Of a stretch of DNA of 12,394 bases, positions 1 through 5,359 are shown in pieces; within the stretch, counting starts at the first letter, position 1; every line of letters starts with the position of its first letter. The position numbers and the translations under genes were made by a program. The DNA comes from Micrococcales bacterium (lineage in GTDB: Bacteria; Actinomycetota; Actinomycetes; S36-B12; UBA5976). The notes below the pieces were generated by a model, which was given only the letters and a program-made list of their open reading frames with translations, did no database searches and had not been told where the DNA came from. The stretch lies in the NCBI GenBank assembly GCA_024640585.1, contig JAHEEQ010000011.1:1-12394 (forward strand), read 5' to 3'.

Positions 1-8
1 AAAACGCA

Positions 9-566
9 ATGTCTGAAATTGTTTATTACCTACCTGGATGGGGTGGACGACTGAATACGGGACTCGGTCAAGGTTTGATGGACAGAGGCTTTGATGTTTC
101 TGGTCGTGAGACCCGTGAGCAGTTCAGAGACTTACCTTTCTTGGAGCAAGTTCAGCTTGTTGCCAACGATTTACAAAACCACTTTTGGACGCCTGAATCT
201 AAGGTCGTTGCGAACTCGTTCGGAGCTTACTTGCTCCTAAATGCCCTGCCTCAACTACCACCTTATGTCGGGCGATTCTTATTGCTATCGCCAATCATTG
301 GCACCTTTGAAGATGAGGCAACGGCTAGAACCTTCGAGCCACCCTACCCTGAACGTCTGAAACAACTATTGGACGAAGGGAAGATTCCTCGCCCAATGAA
401 TATCGAAGTTCACACAGGCTCAGAAGATTGGCAAAGTAGTCCTGCTGGTGTCACAAGTTTCTTCGCTAAGCTGGAAGTGCCAGTCACCATCGCCGAAGGT
501 CGAGGGCATATGCTGGGTGCGGACTACGTTGGGAGTTTGCTTGATAGCTGGCTAAAAACTCCGTAA
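9..566 (+). CDS. RBBP9/YdeN-family alpha/beta serine hydrolase
   Basis: A 185-residue cytoplasmic protein with no signal peptide or membrane segment. It starts with a beta strand leading into the PGWGG turn (residues 9-13), as in the RBBP9/YdeN group of small alpha/beta hydrolases. The nucleophile elbow reads VANSFGAY, placing the catalytic serine at about Ser70. A plausible acid lies in HTGSEDW (Asp140) and the catalytic histidine in GRGHML (His167), so the triad looks intact. Length matches the family, about 180-190 residues. The substrate is unknown; relatives are general serine hydrolases or esterases. Only 8 bases precede the ATG, so promoter and ribosome site cannot be judged. It is followed on the same strand by two small unknown genes and may be cargo of the element or an outside gene, because the left boundary is not visible. 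The fold call is solid; the role is not known. Confidence 0.82.
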   Translation: MSEIVYYLPGWGGRLNTGLGQGLMDRGFDVSGRETREQFRDLPFLEQVQLVANDLQNHFWTPESKVVANSFGAYLLLNALPQLPPYVGRFLLLSPIIGTFEDEATARTFEPPYPERLKQLLDEGKIPRPMNIEVHTGSEDWQSSPAGVTSFFAKLEVPVTIAEGRGHMLGADYVGSLLDSWLKTP

Positions 567-592
567 CTTAGCTTTGAATAAAAAAGGCACGT

Positions 593-793
593 ATGAATAA
601 TTTTGAATCCAACCCATTTCCAAAATTTTTAGACTATCCACAAACTGAAGTAGGGTGGAATCACTACGATAACGACTGGGTATCTCGTCGTCGTATGACG
701 CCTAACATCGCAGAGATTCCACAAGAAGCACTTGAGGAACATTGGGCATCAATGTCACTTGGACGTGAAAAAGGTTGGAAGGAGCAGGAGTAG
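593..793 (+). CDS. small hypothetical protein (66 aa)
   Basis: A 66-residue soluble protein rich in Trp, Asn, Pro and acidic residues, with no membrane segment. It lies 26 bases after the hydrolase gene, with an A/G-rich stretch (AAAAAAGG) just upstream of its ATG that could serve as a weak ribosome site. Its stop codon sits inside the translation start region of the next gene, which suggests the two are translationally coupled and form an operon with the hydrolase. I do not recognise the family. The C-terminal half (residues about 37-66) looks helical and charged. It could be a small regulatory or partner protein, but nothing in the sequence fixes a function. Confidence 0.6.
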   Translation: MNNFESNPFPKFLDYPQTEVGWNHYDNDWVSRRRMTPNIAEIPQEALEEHWASMSLGREKGWKEQE

Positions 794-795
794 TG

Positions 796-1080
796 ATGGA
801 CAAATACGCCGACCTACAACAAGAGCTAGTTAAGTCATTGACTGAAAGATTGCTGGATATTGATTTCGATATTGGAAAGAGGAATTTCTTCTTTGCTGAT
901 GTAGAGATAGAACATCACATCTTTGATATTTTGATTAATCATCTATCGAAACGAACAGCCCTCGCAGAAAAAGTCTCTGATTTATTATTTGAGACAAAAC
1001 GCAAGCGGGAAGATTTTGATAGGCGAGTCAGAGAGTGTGTTTACGATAAGTTGTACGCCGATTTAGGGGGCTTAGCTTAA
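796..1080 (+). CDS. hypothetical protein (94 aa), helical
   Basis: A 94-residue, mostly helical and charged protein without Cys pairs suggestive of metal binding and without membrane segments. I chose the ATG at 796 because AAGGAGCAGGAG lies just upstream; a GTG at 793, overlapping the preceding TAG, is an equally legal start. The reading frame remains open further upstream to 775, but that would put a long overlap on the preceding gene. Stop codon at 1078-1080 overlaps, on the opposite strand, the stop of a small convergent gene. The family is not recognised. Close spacing suggests it is co-transcribed with the two genes before it. Confidence 0.6.
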   Translation: MDKYADLQQELVKSLTERLLDIDFDIGKRNFFFADVEIEHHIFDILINHLSKRTALAEKVSDLLFETKRKREDFDRRVRECVYDKLYADLGGLA

Positions 1081-1229
1081 AGCGTCACCACCACCGTCAC
1101 CACCTTAGAGTTCAGCGACTGGGAATAGGTGAACTGTTTGTTGGGCGACTTGCGGATGACCTCCAGCAGCTTGTCCTTGCTGATGGACGTTCCCGCTTTC
1201 TCCGTGAGTTTGACTGCTTCGTTGCTCAT
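1077..1229 (-). CDS. small hypothetical protein (50 aa)
   Basis: A 50-residue ORF beginning MSNEAVKLTEKAG and ending VVTVVVTL. The start ATG (1227-1229) follows a purine-rich stretch (AAGGAAAAGAAAG) that can act as a ribosome site. Codon third positions are clearly G/C-rich, unlike a random frame, and the convergent stop overlap with the plus-strand gene is a compact arrangement typical of real gene ends. The protein has a charged N-terminal half and a short hydrophobic valine-rich end too short for a membrane anchor. It overlaps, in another frame, a second small ORF (1105-1284), so one of the two may be spurious or the pair may be one gene with a shifted frame. It lies downstream of the ribbon-helix-helix gene and could be in the same operon. 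Function unknown. Confidence 0.5.
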   Translation of the reverse strand: MSNEAVKLTEKAGTSISKDKLLEVIRKSPNKQFTYSQSLNSKVVTVVVTL

Positions 1230-1284
1230 CTTTCTTTTCCTTCTTTTTCTTTTTTTCAGACTTCACCCATTCCGTAAAGCTCAT
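1105..1284 (-). CDS. possible small lysine-rich ORF (59 aa), overlapping
   Basis: The ATG lies 2 bases after the stop of the ribbon-helix-helix gene, with AAGGAG upstream, so the start looks translationally coupled. The product begins MSFTEWVKSE and then runs through an almost pure Lys/Glu stretch (residues about 9-20) encoded by an A-rich tract. The remainder (Gln, Gly, His rich) overlaps the 50-residue ORF in a different frame and looks less protein-like. Perhaps only the first 20 or so residues are meaningful, or this start belongs to the following frame after a +1 shift in the A-rich tract. I cannot decide between a real short protein, a shifted gene and a chance reading. Confidence 0.3.
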   Translation of the reverse strand: MSFTEWVKSEKKKKKEKKDEQRSSQTHGESGNVHQQGQAAGGHPQVAQQTVHLFPVAEL

Positions 1285-1286
1285 CT

Positions 1287-1481
1287 TCAGAACATCTCCT
1301 TCCGAGCTCGTTGAAAATTCTCAGTGTTGTTGAAGTGCTCATTAAAAAATTTCTTTAAGCAATAACGAATGACCTCAGATCTGTTGTATCCGAGGCGTTC
1401 ACACAATCCATCAAATTTATTTACGAAGTCGTGGGTTGTTCTGATTCCCATAATTTGATTTCGACCGACCTTGTTGTTCAC
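1287..1481 (-). CDS. ribbon-helix-helix DNA-binding protein (64 aa)
   Basis: A 64-residue protein with the pattern of a MetJ/Arc/CopG ribbon-helix-helix domain: a short strand around residues 10-15 (IMGIRT), helix A about 17-30 (HDFVNKFDGLCERL), a turn GYNRSE, and helix B about 34-48. Such proteins bind DNA as dimers through the paired strands; common roles are autorepression of replication or antitoxin operons and accessory DNA binding in relaxosomes. The start is a GTG at 1479-1481 with AAGGAG six bases upstream; an internal ATG at codon 11 would remove only part of the leading strand. It lies about 56 bases downstream of the HUH Rep-like gene on the same strand, so control of that gene, as with CopG and RepB in plasmids, is a reasonable inference. 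The fold is likely; the target is unknown. Confidence 0.65.
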   Translation of the reverse strand: MNNKVGRNQIMGIRTTHDFVNKFDGLCERLGYNRSEVIRYCLKKFFNEHFNNTENFQRARKEMF

Positions 1482-1537
1482 GCAAAACTCCTTTTTTAGC
1501 TGTTTTTCTATTTAGGGATTTTTTAACGTTTGTTTAC

Positions 1538-2119
1538 TCAGTCGAGAAAATCAATTTCGCTCTTACCTTTCAACATATACCTAGCCCAATCTTCTGCCTC
1601 ATCAGTTCGCACTGGCTCAATCAAAAAGCTAGAGACAGTAACAATTGAACGGAGGTCTTTCTCAAGACGACCATCCAGCAAACCTTTTTCAAAGTCGAAA
1701 ATGCGACTAGCAAGGTCTTTTTTGATAGGCAAGAAGGCGTGAATGTGATGCGGCGAGTTGGCTCTCGGAATTGGCTTAAAAAAACTTCCTTGCTCATACT
1801 CGTACTGCCTAAAGTAGTCGATTGGTAAAACTTGGTTCCATTTTGAACCTGATCGGCAGAGCCTACGACGCACCTTGTTGAGCACACGCTTTCTGTATTC
1901 GTAGTCAGTCGCCTTCCTCATTCCATCATTGGCTTCATACGGAACCAATCCTTTGAAAGTCACAGTTACGGCGAATGGAATCCATTCATCACTTTCAAGA
2001 ATCCAACCTAGTTCTTGTCTCCACTGATTTCTCGGACTTGCCAGAGACTTTCTAACAATCTCTGCTCCATATCTTCTGTTGTGCTCGTTGTCCTCTAGCT
2101 CCTCAATCTTCGTAATCAT
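1538..2119 (-). CDS. HUH-type replication initiator / endonuclease-like protein
   Basis: A 193-residue protein carrying the three motifs of HUH rolling-circle Rep or relaxase-like endonucleases in the correct order. Motif 1 is FAVTVTF (residues 49-55). Motif 2 is SPHHIHAFLP (about 122-131), with the metal-binding pair His125 and His127. Motif 3 is ARYMLKGK (about 179-186), with the likely nicking tyrosine Tyr181 and Lys184 in a YxxK arrangement. No helicase domain follows, so the protein is the nicking domain alone, as in small plasmid and filamentous-phage Reps. It probably nicks one strand at an origin in the excised element and remains covalently attached through the tyrosine. It is followed by a ribbon-helix-helix gene. 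Its upstream region (2120-2257) is separated from the clamp operon by a terminator, so it should have its own promoter. Sequence similarity outside the motifs is not recognised; a transposase of the HUH class is a less likely alternative. Confidence 0.72.
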   Translation of the reverse strand: MITKIEELEDNEHNRRYGAEIVRKSLASPRNQWRQELGWILESDEWIPFAVTVTFKGLVPYEANDGMRKATDYEYRKRVLNKVRRRLCRSGSKWNQVLPIDYFRQYEYEQGSFFKPIPRANSPHHIHAFLPIKKDLASRIFDFEKGLLDGRLEKDLRSIVTVSSFLIEPVRTDEAEDWARYMLKGKSEIDFLD

Positions 2120-2139
2120 TTTGTCTCTTCTTTCTTTAG

Positions 2140-2168
2140 GGTGTAGTGAGGCTTATCGACGTAGTCAA
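2140..2168 (-). promoter_or_regulatory. possible sigma70-type promoter for the HUH gene
   Basis: On the minus strand TTGACT (2163-2168) and TACACC (2140-2145) are separated by 17 bases, about 20 bases before the HUH gene ATG. The -35 box is good but the -10 box is poor. Some promoter is required here because an intrinsic terminator closes the upstream operon. Treat the exact boxes as tentative. Confidence 0.3.
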
Positions 2169-2218
2169 TAAAGCAGGGTGGGCGCAAACAAGGCGACCTC
2201 TACGGAAGCGTCACGGTC

Positions 2219-2231
2219 TCAGAGAGCTGCG
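2219..2231 (-). repeat. 13-bp repeat, copy 1 (upstream of HUH gene)
   Basis: The minus strand reads CGCAGCTCTCTGA, identical to the plus-strand sequence at 4547-4559. Similarity continues for a few bases: GACCGTGA here and ACCGATGA there. Both copies lie in intergenic regions, 83-100 bases upstream of, and in the same orientation as, a start codon. A shared regulator or Rep binding site is possible. A single 13-base match is not by itself improbable in a window of this size. Confidence 0.45.
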
Positions 2232-2257
2232 TAATCGTTTCGTAAAACTATTTAGGC

Positions 2258-2286
2258 AAAAAAAAGACCTCCGAGAGGAGGTCTTT
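2258..2286 (-). terminator. rho-independent terminator of the clamp operon
   Basis: A perfect 10-bp inverted repeat, AAAGACCTCC (2263-2272) and GGAGGTCTTT (2277-2286), encloses a GAGA/TCTC loop. On the minus strand the stem is followed by a run of eight T. It lies 7 bases beyond the stop of the last clamp-operon gene, as expected for its transcription end. Confidence 0.9.
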
Positions 2287-2292
2287 GAAACT

Positions 2293-2565
2293 TCATCGAA
2301 TTCTTTGTTCGTAAACTGCCATTTCAATGATGTGCCTCAACACATCAATCTTCCAAGGACGAGTTGGATCAGGATCGATGACAGTCATATAGTCAACAAC
2401 TTCCTCGGCATCTTCATATTCCCTTTCGAACTCATTAACACCTGTAAGTTGTTCTTTCACGAACTTTTCAAGTGCTGACTCGTACATATCCCAAGCCCAA
2501 AAAAATGTCTGCTCGTACGGTTTCACCACTTCATTGAACGCAACCTCTAAGTCACTCTGAAACAT
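2293..2565 (-). CDS. small acidic hypothetical protein (90 aa)
   Basis: A 90-residue soluble acidic protein, last gene of the clamp operon. I chose the ATG at 2563-2565, which follows AGAAGGAGCAGG at good spacing; the open frame continues upstream to 2592 inside the clamp gene, but without a comparable ribosome site. The start overlaps the end of the clamp gene by 14 bases, indicating translational coupling. The sequence has long amphipathic helices with Trp and Tyr (WAWDMYE), a Glu/Asp-rich middle (EFEREYEDAEE) and a final helix. I do not recognise a family. Given its coupling to the clamp it may bind the clamp, the loader or an element-encoded partner, but this is inference from position only. 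The intrinsic terminator begins 7 bases after its stop. Confidence 0.62.
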   Translation of the reverse strand: MFQSDLEVAFNEVVKPYEQTFFWAWDMYESALEKFVKEQLTGVNEFEREYEDAEEVVDYMTVIDPDPTRPWKIDVLRHIIEMAVYEQRIR

Positions 2566-3235
2566 TAACCTGCTCCTTCTCTGTATAAACAATCCCGTTT
2601 ACAGCCAAGAAATAGGTCAACTCCTTTGTGGTCGACTTGAGTTTCACTATCGCTTTTTCTGATAGGAATAGTTCATACGAGTCAGGAACCAAATTGAGTC
2701 CCTCGACATTCAGCGATAGTGAAAAGGCTTGCTCACACAAGCCCAAGGAAATTTCAAGCTGGTCCTCGTCCGACTGCGGGGCAGACAAAACTCGGGCAAC
2801 GACCTTGCCACCTCGTGACTCAATCGTCAACTCTTTGTAGCTCATTACCCTTAGGTACTTCAGTATCTTTTTGACCGACTCTTCACTCAGTTTGAATTGA
2901 AGTCCGTTTCCTTGAAATTTCAATTCGCCTGTGGGGTAAATCAGTGACTCCAAACCTGATAGACAGAATTTCGCCTCTGTCCCCCCCTCAATCAAAGAGG
3001 CATAGTTTTCTCCAAACGTTAGTTCTGGCTCGTCAAATGTGTTCATACAGCTCACAAACTTTTTTAGGTCGACGATGCCCGCTTGAACAGGGACTTCTTC
3101 TTCAATGTCAGCAACCACTAAACGACTTTTATTGGACGCATACATAGACTGACGCTTACCTACTTTGAACACGAAGTTCTGTCCTTGAGTGGCAAAGTGG
3201 CTGAGAATTTCACGGGTGTCTTGGCTTAATTTCAT
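2552..3235 (-). CDS. sliding clamp, phage T4 gp45-like
   Basis: A 227-residue protein that resembles the phage T4 gp45 DNA polymerase sliding clamp: the N-terminus MKLSQDTREILSHFAT mirrors the MKLSxDTxxxLxxFAT opening of gp45, and the length is almost the same (gp45 is 228). The rest is strand-rich with alternating hydrophobic residues and two helices beginning near residues 1 and 120, as expected for two clamp-fold domains, so three copies should form a ring. Such clamps tether DNA polymerase and, in T4, also activate late transcription. I prefer the ATG at 3233-3235 because it gives the gp45-like N-terminus; an ATG at 3250 overlapping the loader stop is the alternative and adds five residues. 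It lies just after a clamp-loader gene and overlaps the next gene by 14 bases. No DNA polymerase gene is in the window, so its client is unknown. Confidence 0.75.
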   Translation of the reverse strand: MKLSQDTREILSHFATQGQNFVFKVGKRQSMYASNKSRLVVADIEEEVPVQAGIVDLKKFVSCMNTFDEPELTFGENYASLIEGGTEAKFCLSGLESLIYPTGELKFQGNGLQFKLSEESVKKILKYLRVMSYKELTIESRGGKVVARVLSAPQSDEDQLEISLGLCEQAFSLSLNVEGLNLVPDSYELFLSEKAIVKLKSTTKELTYFLAVNGIVYTEKEQVNVSE

Positions 3236-3246
3236 ACATTTCTCTT

Positions 3247-3855
3247 TCATTCAGTTAATTCAAATTGAAGGGCTTTTGTCATACGTCTCAGATCTGGATA
3301 GAACTTGATAGCTCGCTCAATCACAGAGTCCTCAACGTTGGAAAATCCTTCGATAGTGGCAATTTCACGAAGTCGATTTCTTGCGAGTAAACGGGTTTCC
3401 TCTAGGTCCAAATTGAACTCAACAGGCAGGAATCTCGATCGAACCGCCTCCGTCAATTTGTTGGGGTCATTCGCTGTCAATACGAAATCGTTGTATTCCG
3501 ATAGAGCTTCAGACACCCCTCGAATTGCCGCCTGAGCATCCGCAGATAAGTTATCGGCTTCATCGAGTAGCAGTAAGCGCCTTTGCCCAGTCAGTGTCCT
3601 TGTTCGAAAGCTGCTCTCAATCCATCGAATGGTGTCAATCGAGTTATTGGTTGAGCAATTAATCAAAACAGTGTTGTCACGATTAATCAGCTTTGCGACA
3701 GTCGTCTTTCCACAACCTGGACGCCCCCAGAACAACATCGAGAGACCGCCTTTCTGACTAACTACACGGCTCAGCTTTCGCCTCATCTCATCGCTGAGGA
3801 TTACCTCTTCGAAAGACGTAGGTCGGTACTTTTGAGCCCAATCAAATTCACTCAT
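3247..3855 (-). CDS. AAA+ clamp-loader subunit, gp44/RFC-like, lacking collar domain
   Basis: A 202-residue AAA+ ATPase of the RFC / T4 gp44 clamp-loader type. The N-terminus WAQKYRPTSFEEVI matches the clamp-loader box. Walker A is GRPGCGKT (44-51), Walker B LLLLDEAD (Asp98, Glu99), sensor 1 is the Asn129 in LTAND, SRF (140-142) carries the arginine finger (Arg141), and sensor 2 is in DLRRM (Arg190/191). The ATPase should therefore be active and able to act between subunits. T4 gp44 is about 319 residues; this protein stops right after the second AAA+ subdomain, so the C-terminal collar that holds the loader ring together is missing. The stop is followed at once by the clamp gene, with no sign of a frameshift. 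I chose the ATG at 3853-3855, six or seven bases after AAGGGG; a GTG at 3861 abuts that ribosome site. Confidence 0.82.
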   Translation of the reverse strand: MSEFDWAQKYRPTSFEEVILSDEMRRKLSRVVSQKGGLSMLFWGRPGCGKTTVAKLINRDNTVLINCSTNNSIDTIRWIESSFRTRTLTGQRRLLLLDEADNLSADAQAAIRGVSEALSEYNDFVLTANDPNKLTEAVRSRFLPVEFNLDLEETRLLARNRLREIATIEGFSNVEDSVIERAIKFYPDLRRMTKALQFELTE

Positions 3856-3865
3856 ACACACCCCT

Positions 3866-4492
3866 TCACGCAGCTTTGGCTACTGCGGGTTGAAGTGCGC
3901 TTTTGAGTTCCTTCGTCAGGACGACCTTCACCTTCATTCGCTTGAGGTTCTCAATAATCATTTGGAGTTGAGCCTTGAATGCGAGGTCTGTCACGTCCTC
4001 AAGCTGACACTCAAACCCATAGCCAGTTCCATTTAGAACCTCCTTTACTTGGGTTATGTTCACACCTTCCTCAATCAGCTCTGCCGATTGGGTCTTCAAG
4101 AACATCTTGATTTCGGCACCAAGCACGTTCTGGTGAATCAGTCCCTTGCTAATTAGGTCGCTAAGGGTGCTTTCTGTCAGACCTGAAATCTCATACAAAC
4201 TTGTCCAGTTGTTGGGCAAGTGCTGCGCTTGGCTCTTTAGATAGACGTACTTTTCGCCAATTCGTTTCAGTTTTTTGATAGAACTTGAATTTGAATCGTA
4301 GCCAACCCGTGTACAGAACACAGCAAATTCGTCTGAATTCCGTAGCGAGGTTTTAGCCTCATAAACGACTCGCCCCATCTCAAGAATTCCGAGTGCCGTC
4401 TGTTTAGCGTAGAGCTTGAAGTCCGAGACTGATTTTTCCAAAGCAGATGCCGAACCAACCGCCATCAAGGCGTTAACTTTTTTCTGAGACAT
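3866..4492 (-). CDS. DUF3102-like protein, first gene of the clamp operon
   Basis: A 208-residue, largely helical cytoplasmic protein. Residues about 25-100 resemble the DUF3102 type found in plasmid and phage proteins: a helix with an iGrvvyEAK motif, then a segment like EFAVFCTRVGYDSNSSSIKKLKRIGE, which looks like a helix-turn-helix, followed by LPNNWTSLYEISGL. The C-terminal third is Lys-rich and helical. Proteins of this type are often DNA-binding. In the clamp operon it sits 10 bases before the loader gene, where a second loader subunit (the gp62 role in T4) would be expected, but I see no sequence evidence that it is one. Start at 4490-4492 is preceded by AAAAGG at slightly long spacing. 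It could equally be an operon autoregulator acting at the palindromes upstream. The domain call is by memory of pattern and is moderate. Confidence 0.6.
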   Translation of the reverse strand: MSQKKVNALMAVGSASALEKSVSDFKLYAKQTALGILEMGRVVYEAKTSLRNSDEFAVFCTRVGYDSNSSSIKKLKRIGEKYVYLKSQAQHLPNNWTSLYEISGLTESTLSDLISKGLIHQNVLGAEIKMFLKTQSAELIEEGVNITQVKEVLNGTGYGFECQLEDVTDLAFKAQLQMIIENLKRMKVKVVLTKELKSALQPAVAKAA

Positions 4493-4541
4493 TTAAAATA
4501 CCTTTTCTGTATTAAAACCATTAAAAATCATCAGTTTTGTT

Positions 4542-4559
4542 AGCTGCGCAGCTCTCTGA
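4542..4559 (+). repeat. 13-bp repeat, copy 2, with AGCTGCGCAGCT palindrome
   Basis: CGCAGCTCTCTGA at 4547-4559 repeats the element upstream of the HUH gene in inverted orientation. It overlaps a perfect 12-bp palindrome, AGCTGCGCAGCT (4542-4553). The site lies between the divergent genes starting at 4492 and 4643, where an operator would be expected. There are no coding regions in 4493-4642. Confidence 0.45.
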
Positions 4560-4596
4560 ACCGATGAATCTATTGTCTCAAAAAGCTTAGTTTTTC

Positions 4597-4631
4597 AACA
4601 CTTTCAGACTGAATGAATCATTCAAAGTGTT
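4597..4631 (+). promoter_or_regulatory. nested palindromic operator-like site
   Basis: Two nested inverted repeats lie just upstream of the gene at 4643. The inner one is TGAATGA (4610-4616), one base, TCATTCA (4618-4624). The outer one is AACACTTT (4597-4604) and AAAGTGTT (4624-4631). The inner 15-base near-perfect dyad has the size and spacing of a dimeric repressor operator. Its position, ending 11 bases before the ATG, would let a bound protein block transcription or translation initiation of the plus-strand gene. Confidence 0.55.
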
Positions 4632-4642
4632 AACATTTTTTA

Positions 4643-5359
4643 ATGAAAAAAACACCACAACGTCACTTTCCATACCAACATCCAACATTTGGAACAGACA
4701 AGCGACCAAAGAGACCTTGGTACTGGGAGGACACCGTTTACTTCTATTGGTGGAGCTACTTGAAGCGCAATGAGGAGTACATCAAAACTTGCGAACTTGG
4801 TGGCACTGGCGCACTCTCAAACCTTTATTCAGACTTTGGGGATGTTCGAGGGGATTCTTTCAAGGCGTGGTGGAAGGACGAAAACCGAGGCGTGAGGCTT
4901 TTCGCTGAGCCTGAAGCGACAACCACCCTTCGGGAAGTGTCTAAGGACGACATAGACGCTCTAGAGGGCGAACAGCTTTTAATAGCCGCACCCCTGAACT
5001 TGCCAAAAAAGTTCCTTCTCGCCCGTTTTAGGAGCCTTCTCGCCGATCGTAAGGAGGGGGGCGTTGGTCGCCAATACGCAAAGAGGAGTCGAGCGAAGTT
5101 TCAATTCAAAGGGCAACCCAACATCAAGGCTTTGCGAACGACCTTAGAGGTATATGACTTCATCAAGGCTCACCCCAAAAAGAAACTGTGGGAAGTTGGA
5201 AAAATTCTCCCCCAGTTCCAAATAGAACTTGACGAATGTGAAAAGCAAGGCGAGGTGCCTTCCTATCACTTGAAACGCACGATCGAAGCCACCGTTAGCA
5301 GGTACAAACGCAAAGCGACACAAACCGTGAAGAATGTGTCGTTAGGGGTCTTTCCTTAA
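4643..5359 (+). CDS. hypothetical protein (238 aa), aromatic-rich N-terminus
   Basis: A 238-residue soluble basic protein of a family I do not recognise. Residues 26-47 are very rich in aromatics (WYWEDTVYFYWWSYL followed by KRNEEYI), and residues about 60-80 read like a conserved block, LYSDFGDVRGDSFKAWW. The C-terminal part (about 150-235) is helical and Lys/Arg-rich, suggesting nucleic-acid contact. The gene stands alone on the plus strand, divergent from the clamp operon. There is no Shine-Dalgarno sequence before the ATG (TTAACATTTTTTA), so it may be leaderless or poorly translated. A palindromic operator-like site ends 11 bases upstream. Its stop overlaps by 4 bases the stop of the convergent gene. 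A regulatory or DNA-processing role of the element fits the position, but no enzymatic motif is visible. Confidence 0.72.
   Translation: MKKTPQRHFPYQHPTFGTDKRPKRPWYWEDTVYFYWWSYLKRNEEYIKTCELGGTGALSNLYSDFGDVRGDSFKAWWKDENRGVRLFAEPEATTTLREVSKDDIDALEGEQLLIAAPLNLPKKFLLARFRSLLADRKEGGVGRQYAKRSRAKFQFKGQPNIKALRTTLEVYDFIKAHPKKKLWEVGKILPQFQIELDECEKQGEVPSYHLKRTIEATVSRYKRKATQTVKNVSLGVFP

Noticed and set aside
1241..1260. Programmed -1 frameshift at A-AAA-AAG within the A-rich tract
   Set aside because: The heptamer is in frame, but the -1 frame reaches a stop after a few codons and does not lead into the 50-residue ORF, which lies in the +1 frame.
1129..1314. Plus-strand hydrophobic ORF of 61 residues
   Set aside because: It is the reverse of the pyrimidine-rich tract and the small minus-strand genes; Leu/Phe richness comes from the CTT/TTT tract.
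2146..2478. Plus-strand ORF of 110 residues
   Set aside because: It runs through the intrinsic terminator and the antisense of the 90-residue gene, with no ribosome site.
1077..5359. Identical TTAA overlap of convergent stop codons at 1077-1080 and 5356-5359
   Set aside because: Four-base overlap of TAA stops is a common way for compact convergent genes to meet; no further similarity was seen around the two sites.
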